This document shows, piece by piece, positions 48,768 to 58,257 of a DNA stretch of 64,000 bases. Position 1 is the first letter of the stretch; each line of letters starts with the position of its first letter. Source of the DNA: Humulus lupulus (taxonomy: Eukaryota; Streptophyta; Magnoliopsida; Rosales; Cannabaceae); the NCBI RefSeq assembly GCF_963169125.1, contig NC_084794.1:91929018-91993017 (forward strand), given 5' to 3'. Both the position numbers and the translations under genes were made by a program. Under the pieces are notes generated by a model. It was given only the letters and a program-made list of their open reading frames with translations. It did no database searches and was not told the DNA's origin.

Positions 48768-50141
48768 TAGGGCTGTGCAGAAATTTTTACAACCCGCCCA
48801 ACCCGAATAATCCGCCCAAACCAACCCGAAAAAACCGCCAAAAAACGCAACCCGAATAAACCGACCAAAATTTAAACCGCCCAATTGTTTCATTGGGCGA
48901 GTTGAAAATATAACCCAACCCGCCCAATGTAACCCAACCCGCCCAATTAAGCATTATATATATATTTAATTAAATTTATATTTAAAAAAAATAAAACCCT
49001 ACTGAACCATATTATTAACTGTCTCTGTCTGCCTCTTTTATTTTCTTTTTTTCCCGTTTCTTTTCTTTCCTCTGCTGTATGTTCCTTGTCCAATATGCAT
49101 ATACACAAAATATATAACTAAGTAATTATAGGGAAAAAAAACAAAAAAACAAAAAAAGTTTTACACGAATAACAAGCAAAGTAAAGATTCATAATTAGAT
49201 TTAGAGCCAAATTACTTTGTCTAACTTCGCAAATGACTCTGCCTTACGAGGGGCCCACCCTTTGATGGCGTCTCCGGCAACGGAGGTCAACCACGACGGC
49301 CAACCCGCCTCTTCATTCGGGTCCCTTCCTCCACTACCATTGTTGTTTCCATTAACGACACTAACTATCCTAGTCATCTGTGGTTTTGATTTACTGGAGC
49401 TCAACTCCATGGTGGCCAATCTCTGGTGATGATCAATCGAGGGTCCTTCGACGACCACCACTCTGTTGTCGTCTTCCTTGGGCTTTCTGTGAATAGAGCC
49501 AGAGGTCTGAGAGGCGTTGGCTCTTGAAGTTGCCCGAGATAAAGGACGCACCGAGCCATCGCCATTAACCTCAACCAAAAAATTTTCTCTCTTTTGAGAC
49601 AGAGGAGCGACCAGTTGAACCGAAGTTGCCTTTGCCAATTCATTTCCTTTCTCGTATTCTTCGGCTACATCCTTTTCCGATGCTCCCTTTGAGCAAATAC
49701 AACCCATATTTTAACGGTATAAACCGTAGTTTTCAAAACAGGGGAACCTGAATTCTTACGAGAATCTTTAATGGAGGCTTCGCTTTGGAAATTTTTTATC
49801 ATTAACGAAATGGGAAATCCTGTATTTTCCTGGGAAACCAAGAGTTTCCCTAATTAACCCTCCTTTCTCCCTCAATATCTCAATCTGGGTACTCCTCAAA
49901 CTCATTAACAAATTTCGGTTTGGGCGGGTTGACCCGCCCAACCCGACCAACCCGCCCCAAAAAATACCATTTTTCGGTTTGGGCGGGTTAACCCGACCAA
50001 CCCGCCCAAATTATTGGACGGGTTAAAATTTTTTTTTTTCTTAATTGGGAAAATTTTGGGTCACTTTTGCCAACCCGATTATGACATTGGACGGGTAAAA
50101 ATGCTTTGTAACCCGACCAACCCGCCCAATGCTCACCCCTA
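48768..50141 (-). mobile_element. non-autonomous hAT element with captured gene exon (Pack-hAT)
   Basis: 1374 bp, ends TAGGGCTGTGCA and, inverted, TAGGGGTGAGCA, with a perfect 8-bp target duplication GTCAGGAG (48760-48767 and 50142-50149). Both arms contain repeated AACCCGCCCAACCCG motifs (48795-48950 and 49920-50130), the subterminal repeats. It encodes no transposase. The centre is a piece of a host protein kinase gene on the minus strand. Confidence 0.9.
49201..49707 (-). pseudogene. captured first exon of a CRK/IBS1-type cyclin-dependent-kinase-like gene
   Basis: The ATG at 49707 opens MGCICSKGASEKDV, whose Gly2 and Cys3/Cys5 form an N-myristoylation and palmitoylation signal for membrane attachment. 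A Ser/Arg-rich linker follows, then GWPSWLTSVAGDAIKGW, PRKAESFAKLDK: the conserved lead-in to the kinase domain in plant CRK/IBS1-like Ser/Thr kinases. The sequence then runs into GTAATTT, a splice donor, at the point where the next exon would supply the Gly-rich loop. The frame reads three further codons (VIW L) into intron and stops at TAA. So exon 1, part of its upstream region and the start of intron 1 were taken from genomic DNA. No kinase core is present. The open frame is intact. Confidence 0.75.
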
Positions 50142-51026
50142 GTCAGGAGTCTTCCTCTTGAAGTCACTGGGGCCTCCACCCCTACCAGACCCAGAATATG
50201 GAGGCATCGCCCTGCGACCCTCCCTTCTCGCTGCACTATCCCTCCATATCTTGTTTTCCGCCTCCTCAGCAGTAAGAGCCTTCTCAACGGCCTGGGCATA
50301 AGTTGTTCCTCCAGGTACCGTTGTAATTCTAACATCTCGGGCTATCATAGCATTCAGCCCTCTAATGAATCTATCTTGCCTAGCTTCATCGGTAGGCACA
50401 AGATCTGGTGCGAACTTCGCAAGTCTATCGAACTTTAAGGCATATTCAGTAACAGTCATGTTGCCCTGAACCAGACTCACAAACTCATTCACTTTCGCTG
50501 CTCTGACAGTAACATTGTAATATTTCTGACTGAATAGATCTTTGAAACCTTCCCAACTCAAAGTAGTAACATCCCTGGTCTGCGATGCCACTTCCCACCA
50601 GATACAGGCATCCTCTCTCAGCATATAAGTGGCACAGGCCACCCTATCATGCCCTTCTATCCTCATAAAATCCAGAATTATTGTAATCATAGTTAGCCAC
50701 TGCTCGGCTTTCAGTGGATCCAGTCCACCCTCAAAGATTGGGGGTTGCTGTTTCCTGAACCGCTCATATAACGGTTTCCATCTGTTACCAACCTCCCCTG
50801 CCTGCATAACTGGTACCACTGCAGGTGGTACAATAGGGGCAGCACTCCCTGATGGAGCCTGCTGTTGCAGAATACAGATCTGCTCGTCTTGGCTCTGTAG
50901 TCGAGCATGCATCTTAGCCATTAACTGTTGCCAGTTTTCAGGCACTGGTAAAGGAGTCTGGCCCTAGTCATCACCCTTGGTCCCGGACCTAGTGCCGGCT
51001 AGTCGTGTAGATTTTCTTGGACGCAT

Positions 51027-51481
51027 AGCTATCCAAGTCAATATGCAAATAATGACTCGACAGTTAGACCATGATGACAGGGTAAAAACATCCCCAAGAT
51101 CCACCAATAGAATATAACCAACCACAAGCAATCCACATATAAGCATTCATTCTCATGCACTGGCTGCTAATAAGCACGCCTCCAATCTCATTATACAACG
51201 GCCATGGAACAAGCATTCATCCATGCACAATATACAATTAATCATCCACATGCACGGTGATGCTAATAAACACGCCTCAATAATCTCACACAACAGTCAA
51301 GGGCCAGGCCCTATCAGTATCTCATGCCTCCTATAAATCCAATAAACAACAGCATTCATAACTCATTTCAGGCACATAAGCATATAAACACATATACACG
51401 TTACCGAAACCTGATTTGAGCTTGTCTCTAGCAGCGAATGTACATATCCAGACTATCTTCAGGAACCCTTAAACCTAGGAT
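51027..51481 (-). other. Tekay untranslated leader
   Basis: Minus-strand leader between primer-binding site and gag ATG. It contains two diverged copies of a TGCTAATAA(G/A)CACGCCTC unit near 51165 and 51250, with AACAAGCATTCATCCATGCA nearby. Confidence 0.6.
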
Positions 51482-51493
51482 GCTCTGATACCA
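51482..51493 (-). promoter_or_regulatory. Tekay primer-binding site
   Basis: TGGTATCAGAGC on minus, canonical initiator-Met type. It is not followed by the Tekay LTR as it should be, but abuts the Cassandra primer-binding site. Confidence 0.85.
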
Positions 51494-51495
51494 AG

Positions 51496-51939
51496 TGGTA
51501 TCAAAGCCTTGACCCAGTCGGAAGTGTGGCCGACGGGGACGTCGGGCCCGTAAGGGGGGGGGGTGATTGTGACAGTCAGAATCCTGTGATCCGTAAGGGG
51601 AAAGACCAGGTAAGCTGTGCAATCCCACACCGCCTGGGGAAGGTCAAGTGTGATGATTCTAAGACTGTGTAGGTATGGGACTACACAGTTGAAGAAGGCT
51701 TAAATGGATTAATGGGTACTACCTATATCAACAAGATGCATCTTCTTTTCGGTAGCCCATCACTTGAGAACTCCAAAGTTAAGCGTGCTTGACCTGGGGT
51801 AATCTAGGGATGGGTGAGCTCCTGGGAAGTTTTCCTAGGAAGCATGTGAGTGAGGACAAAGCACGCTGAAAAGACTCGTGTTGGTTTGTAGGGCCAGTCG
51901 TCATTCCAGAAAGCAGCCATAATAACGTGGGGCGTCACA
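51496..51939 (+). mobile_element. Cassandra TRIM lacking its 5' LTR
   Basis: Starts at the primer-binding site TGGTATCAAAGC (51496-51507). The internal region of about 60 bp, with GACGGGGACGTCGGGCCCG, ends in a G-rich polypurine tract (51551-51566). The LTR is 51568-51939 (TGTGACAG...GCGTCACA). It contains a stretch like CCCACACCGCCTGGGGAAGG, known from Cassandra LTRs, and 5S rRNA-like sequence. Cassandra encodes nothing and depends on the proteins of other elements. Confidence 0.85.
51755..51832 (+). ncRNA. 5S rRNA-like promoter segment in the Cassandra LTR
   Basis: AACTCCAAAGTTAAGCGTGC (A-box region) is followed by GGGATGGGTGAGCTCCTGGG (intermediate element and C-box region), in the order and spacing of the 3' half of plant 5S rRNA. 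In Cassandra this provides an RNA polymerase III promoter. It is not a functional 5S gene: the 5' half is diverged. Confidence 0.85.
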
Positions 51940-52491
51940 TATATCGCCCCCGTTAGGTGATATATCGCATGCCATGTTTTCCTGAGGGTCTATGGTTTTT
52001 TTCATACAAATTCGACGTGTTTTTCCGTATTAGTATAGGAGATATATCGCCCCCTATAGCTGTGATATATCGGCTTACGCTTATATACTAAACCACGTTT
52101 TTGCACACTTAAAGTTGATAAAACCACTTTGACTGAGTAATACGAGTTCCTAGCATCTGAGAGAAGGTTCTAGACTTCCTAGGTTTATCTTTGATTATTT
52201 TATTCATCTAAAATCCTTAAATCCTTGATAAATATACATGTGACAAATGTCACATTCTTAATTATTCTATTTAAATCTTAGGTTATAATAAATAATATTT
52301 ATATGACCAACTACAATAATTAAACCTTATGATAAAAATAATATTTCTAAACTATAAACTAATCTCAAAAAAATCTATAACTATCTCTACGAGTTTCCAA
52401 ATAATTCCCGGCTTGGACCAATATCATGAAAATTAAAATACTATATCATAAGATAATATTATCTAACTAAGTAAAATTCCGAGACACTACA

Positions 52492-52822
52492 AAATTCACA
52501 TGTTATAAAATATTATTATTACAACAATATATAATACATAATAAATACATTATATATAAGTATCTTGTATGTACAAATAATATGATTGTTTTAGATATTT
52601 ATTAATTATATTAATATAATTTCAAATGTTATAAAATATCATTATTATAATAATAATATATAATACGATATTTAATAATTATATCAATATAAATTCAAAT
52701 GTTATAAAATATTATTATTATAATAATATATATCATATAATATAAAATCATAATTTTATATAAATATTTAATAATGATGTTAATATAAATTTAAATATTA
52801 TAAAATGTATTGTTATAATAAT
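52492..52822. repeat. AT-rich tandem array (second segment)
   Basis: AAATTCACATGTTATAAAATATT units of the same type as 34060-34430. It is interrupted by the solo LTR at 52823 and continues at 54020-54370. Confidence 0.75.
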
Positions 52823-54019
52823 TGTTATACCCAAAAATTGGAGAATGCATCCTAGGAGGCTAAGGAGAATGCATTCTAGGAGAGCTAAGGGGAGTGGTCC
52901 TAGGAGACCCCAAGGAGGATGTGGTCCTAGGAGACCCCAAGGAGAAAGTGGTCTTAGGAGACCCCAAGGAGGATGTGGTCCTAAGAGACCCCAAGGATGT
53001 GTAGGAGGCAAGCCTCCCAAGGTTTCCTAAGTGTTGGCTCGAACGTGTCCAAGGTAAGTAGCTAAGGAGGAGGAGTCTCATGCAAGAGGAAGGAGACTTA
53101 GATTTTGATAAGGAGAGCCTATACAATGTTCGATCGGACATGTTTGGGAGATGCTAAAGGAGAATGCCTTGACCTTGTCCAAGGTGAGATGTTATGGAGG
53201 AGGTTGCCTCAATGTTGTCCAAGGTGAGGCACCAAGGAGGTTGCCTCAATGTTTTCCAAGGTGAGGTGCCAAGGAGGTTGCCTCGGACCACCTTGGTCCG
53301 AGGAGAAGCCAAGGAGATTGGTTCAAGGAGGAACACGGCATGCTAGAGGAGAGTGCCATGTTAGAGGAGAGAAGTGCATGTCCTACCACCATGCACGTTC
53401 AACCCACAAAAACATGTCCTAGCACCATGCATATCCTACCACCATGCATGTTCAACCAGCACTTGCATGGGTAGTGAGTAGGAGGTGGACCAACTAGCTA
53501 GAGGAGACTAAGTCAGACACAACTCCAACAACATACGCGGGAATCTCTCATTCTTCCTACAAATGGGGGGTTTGTTACATTTCGAATTTTGAATGTTTAA
53601 ATGTAATAAATATAATAAAATATCCCTATCATAAAGGGATATCAGTTGAGGATCCCAGGCTTATAAATAGAGAGCTTATGGGATGAGAGAAGGGTCTTTC
53701 AAGCTGTTTCTTTCTAGAGAGAGAAAATTGAGACTGTCTATTCTAGAGAGAGAAAGTGCTGGAATAAGAGAGAATTCTTGTATTTTTGCAATCTGTACTG
53801 AAGAAACTCAGTTGGCTCAGTCCATCTGATCTTGAGTACGGATCTATAAATCAAAACTCTAAGTGGATTAGGCTATTACCGACAATCGGGGCTGAACCAC
53901 TATAAAAATCTCTTGTATGTTCTTTATTTTCTTGATTATACCGTCTGTGTCAATTATATTCTCTTGAAGGCTTGTCGTTATTGACATTCTCACGTCGTTG
54001 GCTAAAAACGCAGTCAACA
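52823..54019 (+). repeat. Tat-lineage solo LTR (1197 bp)
   Basis: TGTTATACCC...GCAGTCAACA with a perfect ATAAT duplication (52818-52822 and 54020-54024). A TATA box (TTATAAATAGAG, about 53660) is present, and GGGGCTGAACCACTATAAAAATC is shared with the Tat LTR at 3527. Two internal minisatellites are present: a CCCCAAGGAGGATGTGGTCC type (52880-53000) and a GTCCAAGGTGAGGCACCAAG type (53165-53290). No primer-binding site or polypurine tract flanks it. Confidence 0.85.
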
Positions 54020-54370
54020 ATAATATTTAATAAAAAACTAGATATTGAATAATTATATTAATATAAATTCACATGTTATAAAATATTATTATTACAATAA
54101 TATATAATACATAATAAATACACTAGTGTACAAATAATATAACTATGTAACTAAAACATATGATATATAATCCTAATTTTTATAAATATTTAGTAATTAT
54201 ATTAATATAAATTCAATATTATAAAATATTATTATAATAATATTTAAAACAAAACTAGATATTTGGTTATTATATTAATATAAATTCACATGTTATAGAA
54301 TATTATTATTACAATCATATAGAATACATAATAAATACATTATATATAAGTATCGTGTGTGTACAAATAA
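54020..54370. repeat. AT-rich tandem array (third segment)
   Basis: Continues the array after the solo LTR, with ATTAATATAAATTCACATG repeated at about 54055 and 54275. Confidence 0.7.
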
Positions 54371-54554
54371 TATGAATGTGTAATTAAATAAGAGATTATA
54401 ATAACATTTATCTTCTATCAAGAATAAATAAATTTATTCTCTAATCATTGAGGTGTGATTTGAATAATATCATGAATATTTTGTACTTTAAATAGGATAG
54501 TTTGTGATCTTCTAAAAGGTTATATTATGATTTTTTTTTTTAAAAAAAAAATCA

Positions 54555-56880
54555 TACACAATGTTTGATTGGGTTTGGCCGCTGATGGTTTTAATCCATT
54601 TGGTAAAGTTGTACCCCAAAATAAATAAGAACTAAATTACTTAGCACGGGGTACAGCTGGTAGACAAGCGTATGAAGAAAGTGCACAAAAAGAACATCTA
54701 GCTAATTCTGGAGTGAGCAGCTCGAGTCAAACTTGACAGCTTACGACAACCAGATAGTCTTCAGATCGCCCCTTGCGCCAACAACTTAGTTTGAGATGTG
54801 AGATGGCTAGATCGCCTTCTAGAAACTATGAACTTGGCTTGTGTCAGGTTTGATTAGTTCGTCTACATCCAGTTCGAAGGAAGTGTTCAGCTCGCGGAAG
54901 CCTGGCCATGACGCACAATGAAGGATCCCAAAAGACTCAGAGATTCCTTATACGCTCATTAATGTTTTGATATTATTCTGTATTTATTATCCGAGTTTAG
55001 GGGCATAGAATCAATAAGCATTAATGTATTTATGTAAATGAGATGTTACCAAAAAATGTATGTTACCATATTTATGCACGGTTACCCAAACTGCTTAGGC
55101 GGAATTCCATATAAATACAGGAGAAAATGGATAGAAAGAGGGAGGAACACTTTGTATACTGAAACTCTGGTGAAATTATGAAAGACAATTTCATGGTGAG
55201 AAACAAACAAATTAATAAGAATGACTTATGGACTAGGTGGATTTTTAGGCCCTGAACCACGTAAAAGTGTGGGTGTTCTTAATACTTTTTATTTATTTAT
55301 TCAATCACGGTTTAACAAAAGCATAGTATCTCTATTTTTGGATTTCTTAATCTCCTGTTGGTGAAAAACCGCGTCAACAGGTAACATGAGTATGTCTTAC
55401 AACATGTGACCTGTAATATAGTGTACATACAGTATGCCTCCTTGGTTATACATGAAATAATCTTCATTCATGTTGACCTTGTTGATTCTCGATCCAAAAT
55501 CACTTGGAAAGGGCATGGATGTCTTTTTGAGGCGTGTGGTAGGCGAATTAAAAATTTTGTGGGATGAAGGAGTTCAAACCAGAGATGCCACAATGAACCG
55601 TTCTTGTTTGGGATGAACACAAAAGATCAAGTGATACAGTTCTTGTGCAAGTTGGAATTACTTTTTCCTCCAACATTTTTTGGCATAATGAATCATTTGA
55701 TTGCTTCATTTACCACAAGAAGCTGTCCTCAGATGACCTGTTTACATGTGGTGGATGTATCCATTTGAAAGATATATGAAGAAGTTGAAAAATCATGGCA
55801 AGAATAAGGCGTGTCCTGAAGGTTCTATAGCAGAGGGTTGTGTTGCTGATGAAGCTTTCACATTTTGTTCACAATATCTTCAAGGTGTAGAGACTAAATT
55901 TAAACATCCAGAAAGAAATGAGGATTTTGTTATTCCTAAAAGATAGTTGTTTATTTTTGAATTACAATGTCGCCTAAGTAGCAAAAAGAAAATCATATCC
56001 CTTGACTATCTTCATCGAAAAAAAGCTAAGTGGTTTGTACTCAACAATTGTCCTGAAATCCAACTATAAATGAAGTAAGTAGCTGAAGATACATGAATTT
56101 TTTTAAAATAAATTCATATTGAAATGTTATCTAACCTTCATTCTTATGATGTACATTGAATACCTTCGAGAAAATCCAAACATAAATCTTCAAAAAGATT
56201 TTCCCACATGGTTTAACATGAAGGTAAATGATCTAAACTATACATCTTATCAAATTCCAATGCAATACCCATATGATTGTGCATTTATTTTTTCTGTTCA
56301 ACTATATAGATGTGTTGTCTGTGACAAGTAGAGTCACTTGAGTGTATGGATGAATTATTTTCTTTAGCAAATTGGTCGAATCAGAATGCACACTCATACA
56401 GTGCTTGCATTGTCAACAGTATGAATTTTTTGGTGCATAGCCGTGAAAAATGATATACCACTCAAAACTATAGAGCTTCGGCACCAGGAACCGATAGTTT
56501 CACTTTCTATGCCTAACTTGACGAGATGGTAGAGTTATGCAATTCTCATGGTTATTCGGTAGTAATGTTTCACTATAAATGGTTCAACACCAATGTAAGC
56601 AAGGGTCGAAAGACGACTGAGAATAACATCACTAGTATCATGGTTAATTATGAATGGTACAAGAATGAGTAGTTTATTCTCTTCACTCAAGAAAAATAAG
56701 TTTTCTACTTGGAAGATCCTTCAAGAAACAAAAATTGGAGGGAAGTAAAAGAAGTTAACCATTGAAAGATCTGGGATCATCGAAGTATCGATGATGATAA
56801 CGAGGTTTATGTAGTGCATGATAGTACTTCATCAAATTTTGTACTCACTGTCAAATTAGGAGAGTTAAAGGTTATGCCTT
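54555..56880 (+). pseudogene. CACTA (TNP2-type) transposase fragment, split by a Tat LTR
   Basis: GLAADGFNPFG (54573-54604) joins after the LTR to NMSMSYNM, then a stop where Trp is expected, as in the DGFNPFG.MS motif of TNP2 transposases. Then come WMYPFERYMKKLKNHGKNK and EGSIAEGCVADEAFTFCSQY (55748-55905, DUF4218), and later FHYKWFNTNV, NITSIMVNYEWYKNE, VFYLEDPSRNKNWREV, KIWDHRSIDD and VVHDSTSSNF (about 56570-56850, DUF4216). Frameshifts and stops are many. No CACTA termini were found around it, so it is a dead fragment of an autonomous element. Confidence 0.75.
54610..55379 (+). repeat. Tat-lineage solo LTR (770 bp) inside the transposase
   Basis: TGTACCCC...GCGTCAACA; its last bases GTTGGTGAAAAACCGCGTC match the end of the LTR at 13141. 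A TATA-like ATATAAATACAGG lies at about 55110. GGTAA stands on both sides (54602-54606 and 55380-55384), but three extra bases (AGT) separate the left copy from the TG. Removing the insert restores continuity of the transposase frame. Confidence 0.75.
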
Positions 56881-57352
56881 TCAATCGACCTAATCAAACT
56901 AGCATTATAACGCTAAGCATTTTAGGCACCTACGAATATCTAAGAACGAGGTGGTGAGATGTATATGAATATTATTATGAATTATCATATATGGTTGAGA
57001 AGCAAAAAAAAATTATGTTGCAAGTGTTAGCGAAAGTGTGAAGTGTGCGGTTTAGCGACAAACCGAGCATTTCAGTCTCGGATTTAAATGGAAACCCTTA
57101 CGAGGTAAATTCTCGGATAATTTATTATTTGAGAAGTATAATAATGGCAGAAAAATGTTGGGCATTAAATTATTGAATTAATTTATAATAAGGTCAAAAA
57201 ATTTTATTTTTGTGTGAAAAATCTCTAAAATGCATTTTTGTGAAAAATGCACATTTTTAGCCAAAAATACGATTTTGGCTAATTAAATTATTTGAGTTAA
57301 AAATATAGGAGGCTGCCCACTTAAATGAAATGACAAAGCCTATTAAATTTCA

Positions 57353-58043
57353 GAGTAAATGGCGGCTAAAATACCCAATGTTCTCAAAAAGTTGCACTTT
57401 TATATCTAATCTATTTTTTTTGCGGTAAATATACTCAATGTCTTCAAAATGTTACACTTTTATACCAAATTTCTTTGGCAGTAAATATACTCAATGATTT
57501 TAAAATGTTACACTTTTATACCTATTTTTTTTTATTATTTTGATAAATAATAAGAAAGTGAATGAAAAATATAGGATTTTAATTATTTTTAAAATTTTAA
57601 ATTATTTTATCTTTCTTAAATAATCTCAAAAAAACTATTTTAAATTAAACATTAATAAATGTTTTATTAAAATTAATAAAAATAATTAAAAAATTATATA
57701 TTTTGATCAATTATTATAAGTTTTTTTTAACAAAGGTAAAATATAAGTTTAATTATTTTGATTAATTTTACTAATCTTAATTTAAAGTGAAAATAATTTA
57801 TAATTTTAAAAATAACTAAAATCCTATATTTTCCTTCACTTTCTTATTATTTCTCAAAATAATTTTAATTAATAGGTGTAAATGTGCAACATTTTAAAAA
57901 CATTAGGTATATTTACCGCAAAAAAAATTAGATATAAAAGTATAACATTTTGAAGACATTGAGTATATTTACCACAAAAAAAAAGATTGGGTATAAAAGT
58001 GCAACATTTTGAAAATATTGGATATTTTAGCCACCATTTACTC
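57353..58043. mobile_element. MULE-type MITE, 691 bp, with long terminal inverted repeats
   Basis: Ends GAGTAAATGGCGGCTAAAAT and, inverted, GAGTAAATGGTGGCTAAAAT. Inverted similarity runs on for well over 100 bp through GTTGCACTTTTATA and repeated AAATATACTCAATG motifs. The 9-bp flanks TAAATTTCA (57344-57352) and TAAATTTAA (58044-58052) match at 8 of 9, the duplication length of Mutator-like elements. It encodes nothing. Confidence 0.85.
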
Positions 58044-58249
58044 TAAATTTAATTACCCTAGATTAAAATCTCAATTCGGGAATTAAGGAAAAAATTTACT
58101 ACATGGTAATTTTTTGGAGAAAAATACCATTAGCTTAAGATTAATTAAGCTTAAGTTAGATTAATTAAGGGCCAATCAAAGGTTGATTAGGCTTAGTGGG
58201 AGGCGGTAGAAAGAGGGATAGGATGGCCATTTGGATTTATTTGACCACC

Positions 58250-58257
58250 TATAAATA
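58250..58257 (+). promoter_or_regulatory. TATA box of LTR-like sequence
   Basis: TATAAATA in ACCACCTATAAATAGTT, followed by a leader-like region. Confidence 0.5.

Larger units (their letters stand above)
48450..51026 (-). pseudogene. Tekay gag, split by a hAT element
   Basis: The ATG at 51026 gives MRPRKSTRLAGTRSGTKGDD and then an in-frame TAG (50964-50966). The capsid domain follows: PPIFEGGLDPLKAEQWL, CATYMLREDACIWWE, FKDLFSQKYY, MTVTEYALKFDRLAKFAP and RFIRGLN. The frame is interrupted at 50149 by the hAT insertion and resumes at 48767, where a zinc knuckle CFVCGAVGHLRKDC (about 48630-48590) binds RNA. The 8-bp host sequence GTCAGGAG is present on both sides of the hAT element, so the join is exact. 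Confidence 0.9.
42751..51939 (-). mobile_element. chimeric insertion: minus-strand Tekay chromovirus joined head-to-head to plus-strand Cassandra
   Basis: A 9189-bp insertion flanked by TATAT (42746-42750 and 51940-51944). The left side is the Tekay 3' LTR, PPT, pol and gag read on minus, ending at its primer-binding site (51482-51493). Two bases later (AG) comes the Cassandra primer-binding site on plus (51496-51507), then its short internal region, PPT and 3' LTR (51568-51939). Neither element has its 5' LTR. The outer ends are both U5 ends of LTRs: GGGCGTTACA inverted on the left, GGGCGTCACA on the right. The empty site is mirrored by the related LTR at 26419-26430, which has a single CGATATATC. 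Confidence 0.8.
41472..52491 (-). repeat. solo LTR (Tekay-like) split by a 9.2-kb insertion
   Basis: The two pieces, 41472-42750 and 51945-52491, plus the duplicated TATAT, form an LTR of about 1.8 kb, flanked by a perfect AAATT duplication at 41467-41471 and 52492-52496. It shares long stretches with the solo LTR at 24983-26977, including the GATATATC cluster (51940-52060) and GGTTCTAGACTTCCTAG. It sits in the AT-rich array whose motif resumes exactly at 52492. Confidence 0.85.

Noticed and set aside
51568..51939. A functional 5S rRNA gene
   Set aside because: Only the promoter boxes and 3' half are recognisable; LTR ends, primer-binding site and polypurine tract show it is Cassandra.
49613..51939. 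A missing 2.3-kb Tekay 5' LTR hidden at the right end
   Set aside because: This interval is filled by gag, leader and primer-binding site; nothing there matches the LTR at 42751-45077.
52845..53030. Arg/Pro/Gly-rich repeat protein RRPQGGCGPRRP
   Set aside because: Translation of a minisatellite inside a solo LTR; the same tract is also open on the other strand.
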